DNA of 64,000 bases, from NCBI RefSeq assembly GCF_008386695.1, contig NZ_VUOC01000004.1:3262576-3326575 (forward strand). Direction: 5' to 3'. Origin of the DNA: Chitinophaga agrisoli (GTDB lineage: Bacteria > Bacteroidota > Bacteroidia > Chitinophagales > Chitinophagaceae). Of this stretch, positions 58,699-64,000 are shown piece by piece. Each line of letters begins with the position of its first letter. The stretch's first letter is position 1. The notes below the pieces were generated by a model. It had not been told where the DNA came from. It did no database searches and was given only the letters and a program-made list of their open reading frames with translations. The position numbers and the translations under genes were made by a program.

Positions 58699-59016
58699 AT
58701 GCAATTAGTACCCGGAGAATTATACCTGGTAAAAAGCGAGGCTATTGATGAGCTGAGGCGCAAATACGGCCCGTTCACTTTTGTAGTGAGAGTAGAGCGG
58801 GTAGATCATGATAAAGACAAGGTCCGTTTTACGCTCTTCAGCTCTGATAACTGGAATGCCACGCCAGACGTACGCAGGTTAGTAGAAATGCACACAGATG
58901 GCCAAACCATCGACGAAACCACCGGTACGCCCATGTCCGTTGATCCTATCTTCCATACAGAAAGCAGGTTCATTTACTGCTTTGACAAAGGAACTGTGGA
59001 AGCATATACCCAATAA
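58699..59016 (+). CDS. Small protein of unknown function, first gene of a DNA-repair-linked operon
   Basis: 105 residues, no signal peptide. It begins with a compact beta-like section (GELYLVKSEAIDELRRKYGP, FTFVVRVERVDHDKDKVRFT) and ends in an FIYCFDKGTVEAYTQ strand. I recognise no family. It lies 19 bp before the lysine-rich protein gene and is likely co-transcribed with it and the Fpg/Nei gene. The unbroken frame and tight spacing support it as a real gene; its function is unknown. Confidence 0.65.
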   Translation: MQLVPGELYLVKSEAIDELRRKYGPFTFVVRVERVDHDKDKVRFTLFSSDNWNATPDVRRLVEMHTDGQTIDETTGTPMSVDPIFHTESRFIYCFDKGTVEAYTQ

Positions 59017-59035
59017 GCGCATTAAACTTATTCTT

Positions 59036-59782
59036 ATGGCTACAACAGTAAAAAAGCGCAAGGCGGCGCCCAAACGGAAGCCCGTTAAAAAGACCACTGC
59101 CACGGAAAAAGCGCCTGCTACCAAAAAGAAAAAAGAAGCCCTCAAGGACCTGTCTGTTACCTACGACCAGTTCAAGGAATTTGAAGGCCAGCGTTATACC
59201 GGCATGAAGGTGGGTAAAAGCCACAAATGGTATTATGATAAAGGCGAATGGCATGAGACAAAGATCACACCCGATCTGTGGGAGATCGCTTACGCCGTTA
59301 CCAAACGCAGGGCAGGTAAAGCCCCTCCCGGTTCCGGTGTACCGGTGGGCACTGCCTATCACTGGTACATATTCGCCCACCAAAATGTACGCAAGCTCAA
59401 TGCAGATGACTATACCACTTCCATGACGGGCCTGAAATTCAAGTTGGCGCATAAACGGGCAGATAGTGAGAAATGGAGCGTTAGCGCCCATACCCAGCGT
59501 AAACACCTGGTGGCCTTTTTACAGGAGCTCATCAAACAGCTGGAACAGGAGCCCATTCCCGTGGAATTTGATTATAATGGCAAAACCTACAAAGGTGAAG
59601 CCATCCCCATTACCCAAACCTGCCTGGATGGGGTTTGTACCAAACTGGATGTGATCCTGAATGATGAACCAACCGGCATTATCCGCTACCTGAAAAGTGG
59701 CTGGAAAATAGATAACACGCCAGATAAAAAATTTGTACAGGCCATTGGACAATCTATCTTGCAATGGTATAACAAAAAATAA
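59036..59782 (+). CDS. Lysine-rich-tailed protein of unknown function, linked to Fpg/Nei
   Basis: 248 residues from ATG 59036; a frame extension upstream to 58898 overlaps the previous gene and is rejected. The first 35 residues are a basic tail (KKRKAAPKRKPVKKT, KKKKEALKD) reminiscent of histone H1 or SATB-like DNA-binding tails. The body (about 40-248) reads DLSVTYDQFKEFEGQRYTGM, WHETKITPDLWEIAYAVTKR, GTAYHWYIFAHQNVRKL and has several Trp/Tyr residues and two cysteines, TCLDGVC, that could form a small metal or disulfide site. No known family is obvious. It is followed after 5 bp by a DNA glycosylase, so DNA binding or repair support is a reasonable inference. Confidence 0.7.
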   Translation: MATTVKKRKAAPKRKPVKKTTATEKAPATKKKKEALKDLSVTYDQFKEFEGQRYTGMKVGKSHKWYYDKGEWHETKITPDLWEIAYAVTKRRAGKAPPGSGVPVGTAYHWYIFAHQNVRKLNADDYTTSMTGLKFKLAHKRADSEKWSVSAHTQRKHLVAFLQELIKQLEQEPIPVEFDYNGKTYKGEAIPITQTCLDGVCTKLDVILNDEPTGIIRYLKSGWKIDNTPDKKFVQAIGQSILQWYNKK

Positions 59783-59787
59783 ACGCT

Positions 59788-60567
59788 ATGCCCGAATTAC
59801 CGGACCTGCAGGTATTTAGCCGTAACCTGGATAAAAAGCTGGCAGGCAAAACACTGGAAAAAGTCACCGTGCCCAATGATAAGAAACTGAATGTTTCCGT
59901 TAAATCCCTGCAGTCCACCCTGCAGGGACAAAAGCTACAGAAAGTGCACCGGGTGGGAAAAGAACTGCATCTTGATTTTAAGGACGGTGATGTATTGGGC
60001 CTGCATTTAATGCTACGCGGACAACTGCACCTGTTCGAAAACAAGAATGATCACAAACATACCGTTATTGCCTTACTGTTTGATGATGGTACCGGTTTAG
60101 CCATGACAGACGGGTTTGGACAAGCCACCCCCACGCTGAACCCGGAAGACAGAGAAGCCATAGACGCCCTATCTCCCAAAATGACAGCCGCCTTCCTTAC
60201 AGAACAGCTGCAAAGCACCAAAGCAGCGGTAAAGAACGTGCTGCTGGATCAAAACATTATCCGCGGCATTGGCAATGCCTACGCGGATGAGATCCTTTGG
60301 GATGCCGGCATCTCTCCTTTTTCTGCCGCCAATAAGATCCCGGAAGCCAGCATCAAGGCCCTGGCCAAATCCATCAAAGAGGTATTGCACAACGCGGAAA
60401 AACACATCCTTAAAGAACATCCGGATATTATCAGCGGGGAGATACGGGATTTTATGGATATCCATAACCCTCATAAAACACATAGCCCAAAAGGCGCTGC
60501 CATCCAGCATAAAACTGTTGGCGGGCGTAAAACCTATTATACAGAAGAACAGGAATTATACAAATAA
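59788..60567 (+). CDS. Fpg/Nei family DNA glycosylase, zincless
   Basis: 259 residues. The catalytic N-terminus MPELPDL gives Pro2 and Glu3, and the helix-2-turn-helix segment VKNVLLDQNIIRGIGNAYAD is clear (about residues 150-180). Instead of the usual four-cysteine zinc finger, the C-terminus reads GRKTYYTEEQELYK with no cysteines, similar to the zincless finger of eukaryotic NEIL1. Such enzymes excise oxidised bases and nick the strand at the abasic site by beta/delta elimination. It lies 5 bp downstream of the lysine-rich protein gene. The specificity (formamidopyrimidine versus oxidised pyrimidines) is not decided by the motifs. Confidence 0.92.
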   Translation: MPELPDLQVFSRNLDKKLAGKTLEKVTVPNDKKLNVSVKSLQSTLQGQKLQKVHRVGKELHLDFKDGDVLGLHLMLRGQLHLFENKNDHKHTVIALLFDDGTGLAMTDGFGQATPTLNPEDREAIDALSPKMTAAFLTEQLQSTKAAVKNVLLDQNIIRGIGNAYADEILWDAGISPFSAANKIPEASIKALAKSIKEVLHNAEKHILKEHPDIISGEIRDFMDIHNPHKTHSPKGAAIQHKTVGGRKTYYTEEQELYK

Positions 60568-60596
60568 AAATCCCCGTTACCGGATGAGTAACGGGG
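60567..60596 (-). terminator. Shared terminator of the glycosylase and SusD genes
   Basis: CCCCGTTAC (60572-60580) pairs with GTAACGGGG (60588-60596); on the minus strand five T follow, so it ends the third susCD transcript. On the plus strand it is a hairpin with no T-run. Confidence 0.75.
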
Positions 60597-60640
60597 CTGC
60601 ATGTACCGGGGCGCTGTATACACGTACGCTCCGGCAGTTG

Positions 60641-62053
60641 CTAATAACCTGTGGTTTGTTTTAATGATGGATTGGCTTTAAGATCTTCTACAGGGATGGG
60701 CCACCACTGCATATAAGGCTGCCAGCCCCTTCCTCCTTTCTGCGGCGTGATGATGGTCATAATCGTATTGAGCGTATTCCTTCTTCTCAGATCAAACAGG
60801 CGATGGCCTGCTTCCGCAAACAATTCTACCCGTCTTTCATGATCTATGGCAGTCAGCATAGCTGATTGCGTGGCTGCTGTAGTGCCGGGCAGTGCAGCCC
60901 TGGCCCTTACCACATCTATATCCTGCTGAGCGCTGTTGGCGCCCGTAACCTGCCCCAGCTGCGCACGGGCCTCCGCACGTATCAGGTATTGCTCCGCCAG
61001 GCGGAATAATACCAGGTACTCCTCGCCCGGCGTTTTGGACTTATACTTAGAAGGGAATACATAGGTAAGCGTATTGGAACTAACTGTTTTTGCCCATTCC
61101 GTTTTGCGGGCGTCACCCGGTTCAAAAGCGGCCGCCAGGCTGTCGCTCATGGCAACGAATACGTTACTGGCAGGAAAAGATGTTACCACATCCGGAATAT
61201 CATTGTAATAAACGCTGTAATCATCTACGATCGCAGCCATATCCGGCGCCAGGGACCAGATAGTTTCCGGGCTGGCAGTAAGAAAGGTTTGCGCCGGTGG
61301 CACAAGTTGGAAGGCGGCATTTTCAATCAGCGTAGTAGCCTGTGCAGCCGCCCCTGCCCAATTGCCGGTATAGAGGTAAACGCGCGCCAGCAAAGCGGCA
61401 GCTGCCGCTTTATTGGGCCGGCCCCGGTTAAGAGTGACTGTGCCTTTGCCGTCTTTATACTCCACGCTTAACAGTTGCTGCGCCTGTTGCAGGTCTTTGA
61501 TCACCTGCTGGTATACCTCGTTTACCGGGCTGCGGGGGATGGTATTGATCACGGTGTAATCTGATGTGGTGGCTACTACGGCATCTCCATACAACGCCGC
61601 TAAATAAAAATGCAGGAAAGCGCGCATAAAATAAGCCTCTCCCAGCCATTGATCCTTAAAATGCAGTGCCCCGGTATTATTAGCCGTAATGCCTTCAATA
61701 GCCAGGTTGCAGGTATAGATCCTGAAATACAGCTGTTCCCAGGGATTATCTGTATTGCCAGGCTGCACATTATTAGCATACAGCGCCAGCTCATCTACAT
61801 CAAAGATGGGAGATAGCCCCAGGTCCTGCAGTTCATCTGTATACAGCCCTGCGCGGTAACCTACGCCGGCGCCGTCCATCATCTGCCCGGACATTAACTG
61901 GGAATATATCCCGTTCATCACGGCGGCACAGGACCGGTCAGAATCATAAGCACCGCTGCCTGCCACCTGGTTGGCCGGCAATGGTATTTCCAGGTAGTCC
62001 CGGCAGCCGGTGAGCAACAAGATCACTAAACAATATGTATATTTCCATTTCAT
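60641..62053 (-). CDS. SusD/RagB family lipoprotein (third pair)
   Basis: 470 residues from ATG 62053; a frame extension to 62140 overlaps susC and is not protein-like. Lipobox LLTGC (Cys17). SusD features are WLGEAYFMRAFLHFYLAALYGD, LFRLAEQYLIRAEARAQLGQ and DHERRVELFAEAGHRLFDLRR. It lies 11 bp after the susC gene. No glycosidase in this window clearly belongs to this pair, since the locus continues past the window edge, so the substrate is open. Confidence 0.93.
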   Translation of the reverse strand: MKWKYTYCLVILLLTGCRDYLEIPLPANQVAGSGAYDSDRSCAAVMNGIYSQLMSGQMMDGAGVGYRAGLYTDELQDLGLSPIFDVDELALYANNVQPGNTDNPWEQLYFRIYTCNLAIEGITANNTGALHFKDQWLGEAYFMRAFLHFYLAALYGDAVVATTSDYTVINTIPRSPVNEVYQQVIKDLQQAQQLLSVEYKDGKGTVTLNRGRPNKAAAAALLARVYLYTGNWAGAAAQATTLIENAAFQLVPPAQTFLTASPETIWSLAPDMAAIVDDYSVYYNDIPDVVTSFPASNVFVAMSDSLAAAFEPGDARKTEWAKTVSSNTLTYVFPSKYKSKTPGEEYLVLFRLAEQYLIRAEARAQLGQVTGANSAQQDIDVVRARAALPGTTAATQSAMLTAIDHERRVELFAEAGHRLFDLRRRNTLNTIMTIITPQKGGRGWQPYMQWWPIPVEDLKANPSLKQTTGY

Positions 62054-62064
62054 GCAGTACTCCT

Positions 62065-64000
62065 TTATAGATCCATATTTACCCCGGCTGTATATATCCG
62101 TAACGGCGCCACGCCGGCGCCCAGGTTTTCCGGATCCCAATCTTTATAACCAGTTATTGTTAAAAGGTTCTGCCCTTGCAGAAAAACACTTAGCCTGCTG
62201 ATATGCGTCTTTTTTAGTACAGTAGCAGGGAGCGTATAAGTAAGGCTGAGGTTATTGAGCCTGGCATAACCCGCATTGGCATAAGCCCCCGTGCTATTGT
62301 AAAAATTAAACTGGTTAAACAGGATGGGCGGGCCAGTAGTTACTTTTGCCACATCAGTAATATCGCCCGGGCGCTGCCAGCGGCGTAAAAGCGAAGCAGG
62401 TCCATTCCTGCCCATAAAGCCAAAATGAAAGACCTGCGATCCCATATAAGTCCTGGCCATCCGGTTGGTGAAACTGAACAGGAACGTGAGCGAAAAGTTT
62501 TTGTACTGCAGCGTATTCTGCAGGCCGCCAAAATATTTGGGCGCCAGGTCTACAAACTCCGTTTTGTCTTTTATCTCATCCAGTGCGCCACCGGAAACAA
62601 AGGTCCATTCCCCTTTTACCCCTTCCTTATAAAAAGTGTAATTGCCCGTTTGCGGATCTACCCCTGCATATTTATACAGCTTCTGCCCCTGGGTAGAGGC
62701 GCCTTCCTTAAGACTGGTCTGTGTTAATATTTCGTCTGAAGGATAGGCCACCAGTATATTCTTTGGGATGGATATATTCAGGCTGGTGGTCCAGGTAAAG
62801 TTGCGGGTGCGCATATTTACAGTATTCAGCACCACTTCCCAACCATAACTTTTGATAATGCCGGGCGAGTTCTTTGTGATGCTGGAATAACCGGTAGTAG
62901 AAGCCAGTGGCTGGGTAAGCAACTGGTTGCTGGTGGTATTGTTATAATAATTCAGATCCAGCGCCAGCTTTCCCTTCAGCACTTCAATAGAAAGCCCCAG
63001 TTCCCGTTTTGTGTTCTTCTCAAACTCCAGGTCCGGATTGGCCAACGTAAGCGGTATCAGGCTGGGATCTCCCTGGTAAGTGGATAATGTGTTATACGTG
63101 TAGGTATTCAGGAACTGATAGTCCTGGATAGCATCCCCACCTACAGTGCCCCAGCTGGCCCTTAGCTTGGCAAAATTCACCACGGGCAGCAGCCTGCGGA
63201 ACCACGGCTCCTCACTGATGTTCCATGCTACCCCTACAGAGCCAAAAACGCCAAACTGCTTATTACGCCCAAACCGCGTAGAGCCATCATACCGCAGCTG
63301 GCCATTTACGATATACTTGTTAGCCAGGTTATAGTTAAGTATGCCAAAATAGCCCAGATATTTACCGGGTGTTTGCATATAGACCGTGGCTACATTGCCC
63401 GGTGGCGCCGCCGACGGATTATACAACTGGGCATCGCTGATAAACCCGGACCCTGTAACGCTTTGCCGGTAAGAAAGCCGGTCCATCAGCGTAGCGCCGG
63501 CCGTAGCGCTCAGCGTGCCGCTAGGGCCCAGCGGGGCAATATAATTGATATTGGGGTCCAGGCTCCAGGTACGGAGGTTATAGGTATTCAGCGAGCTGGT
63601 GGTCAGGAAAGTACTGCGGGGATTAAAGAAGGCGGTAGGCTGCCCGATGAACTGTTTGCCTTGCGCATTAAAATAGCCAACCGTAGCGCGCAGGGTAAGA
63701 CCTGTTACCGGCATATACTTAAGCTCCATACTGGAGGTAAGGCTGTTAGTGGTATTGTTATAGAGCAGCGCGAAAGGGGATGCCAGGCTAAGACTGGTAG
63801 AATCTGCAGGACTAACCAGCGCATCCGGCGCCCAGTTAATGCTGCCATCCGGCAAAAAGGCCGATGGGGCATTAGGCGCAGCAAAATTGCTATTGTTATT
63901 ATTGGTAAAATCTACCGGTATGATCTTATTCACCGTGCTGTTATAGATGGCAGACAGGAACAGCGATAGTTTCTGATTAGGCGTGGCGGTAGTGATATTA
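62065..64000 (-). CDS. SusC/RagA TonB-dependent transporter, 5' end outside window (third pair)
   Basis: About 645 residues of the C-terminal beta-barrel are visible; the frame is open to the window edge, with the in-frame GTG at 63933 not a true start. Landmarks are RYDGSTRFGRNKQFGVFGSV, FEKNTKRELGLSIEVLKGKL, DPQTGNYTFYKEG and the closing PLRIYTAGVNMDL, all typical of SusC barrels. The STN and plug regions are not in the window, so whether it signals through a FecR protein cannot be judged. The start region, where the antisense RNA seen at the other two susC genes would be, also lies outside. Confidence 0.93.
   Translation of the reverse strand, partial: NITTATPNQKLSLFLSAIYNSTVNKIIPVDFTNNNNSNFAAPNAPSAFLPDGSINWAPDALVSPADSTSLSLASPFALLYNNTTNSLTSSMELKYMPVTGLTLRATVGYFNAQGKQFIGQPTAFFNPRSTFLTTSSLNTYNLRTWSLDPNINYIAPLGPSGTLSATAGATLMDRLSYRQSVTGSGFISDAQLYNPSAAPPGNVATVYMQTPGKYLGYFGILNYNLANKYIVNGQLRYDGSTRFGRNKQFGVFGSVGVAWNISEEPWFRRLLPVVNFAKLRASWGTVGGDAIQDYQFLNTYTYNTLSTYQGDPSLIPLTLANPDLEFEKNTKRELGLSIEVLKGKLALDLNYYNNTTSNQLLTQPLASTTGYSSITKNSPGIIKSYGWEVVLNTVNMRTRNFTWTTSLNISIPKNILVAYPSDEILTQTSLKEGASTQGQKLYKYAGVDPQTGNYTFYKEGVKGEWTFVSGGALDEIKDKTEFVDLAPKYFGGLQNTLQYKNFSLTFLFSFTNRMARTYMGSQVFHFGFMGRNGPASLLRRWQRPGDITDVAKVTTGPPILFNQFNFYNSTGAYANAGYARLNNLSLTYTLPATVLKKTHISRLSVFLQGQNLLTITGYKDWDPENLGAGVAPLRIYTAGVNMDL

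Noticed and set aside
58898-59035. 46-residue N-terminal extension of the lysine-rich protein
   Set aside because: It overlaps the preceding gene in another frame; ATG 59036 gives the coherent lysine-rich start.

Overview
The window looks like a chromosome segment from the phylum Bacteroidota, most likely a Chitinophagaceae member (Chitinophaga-like). The reasons are three SusC/SusD pairs, an ECF sigma/FecR pair feeding a SusC with an N-terminal STN domain, many DUF-type secreted enzymes of this phylum (DUF5107, DUF4091, DUF5916, 3-keto-disaccharide hydrolase), and repeated promoter boxes of the Bacteroidota type TAnnTTTG. Base composition is close to 50% G+C. No rRNA, tRNA or CRISPR array was recognised.

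Layout. 1-1.9 kb: a radical SAM protein (cut by the window edge) and a DUF4130 partner, a predicted DNA-repair pair. 1.9-17.6 kb: a pectin-type polysaccharide utilisation locus on the minus strand (ECF sigma, FecR, SusC, SusD, DUF4091 protein, DUF5107 protein, GH28 polygalacturonase, beta-helix protein), with a divergent AraC regulator and an HD-domain protein beyond it. 19.4-23.1 kb: two TetR circuits (tetR-MFS exporter and tetR-SDR) whose palindromic operators can be read in the DNA. 23.3-26.6 kb: a CheB-CheR-PAS-histidine kinase fusion. 26.8-27.1 kb: the unannotated remnant of a GH20 hexosaminidase. 27.3-35.2 kb: an orphan basic protein, zwf, a peroxiredoxin/DsbA pair, a 3-keto-disaccharide hydrolase, a DUF5916 protein and a DinB protein. 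35.4-41.6 kb: glucuronoxylan genes (GH3 xylosidase, LacI regulator, GH67 alpha-glucuronidase, SDR). 41.6-43.2 kb: a methyltransferase and dusB.

43.5-52.9 kb holds the most unusual unit: a tight six-gene operon of SusC, SusD, two paralogous DoxX-like seven-helix membrane proteins, a cytochrome c lipoprotein and a Tat-exported SoxC-type sulfite dehydrogenase. It couples outer-membrane uptake to what looks like periplasmic sulfur oxidation. 53-64 kb: a CrtI-like oxidoreductase, an ADP-ribosylglycohydrolase, a GH78-like rhamnosidase, a class A beta-lactamase-like lipoprotein, a three-gene set ending in a zincless Fpg/Nei glycosylase, and a third SusD/SusC pair cut by the window end.

The strongest non-coding signal is that both complete susC genes carry, in the same geometry, a TAnnTTTG box touching the susC start codon on the opposite strand and an intrinsic terminator about 115 bp upstream, also facing away from susC. 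The two predicted RNAs of about 100 nt share the string CCGCCGGAA at the terminator stem. They look like one family of cis-antisense RNAs, comparable in position to the DonS-type RNAs known from Bacteroides. A second oddity is a pair of exact 11-bp-periodic CGAA arrays within the pectin locus.
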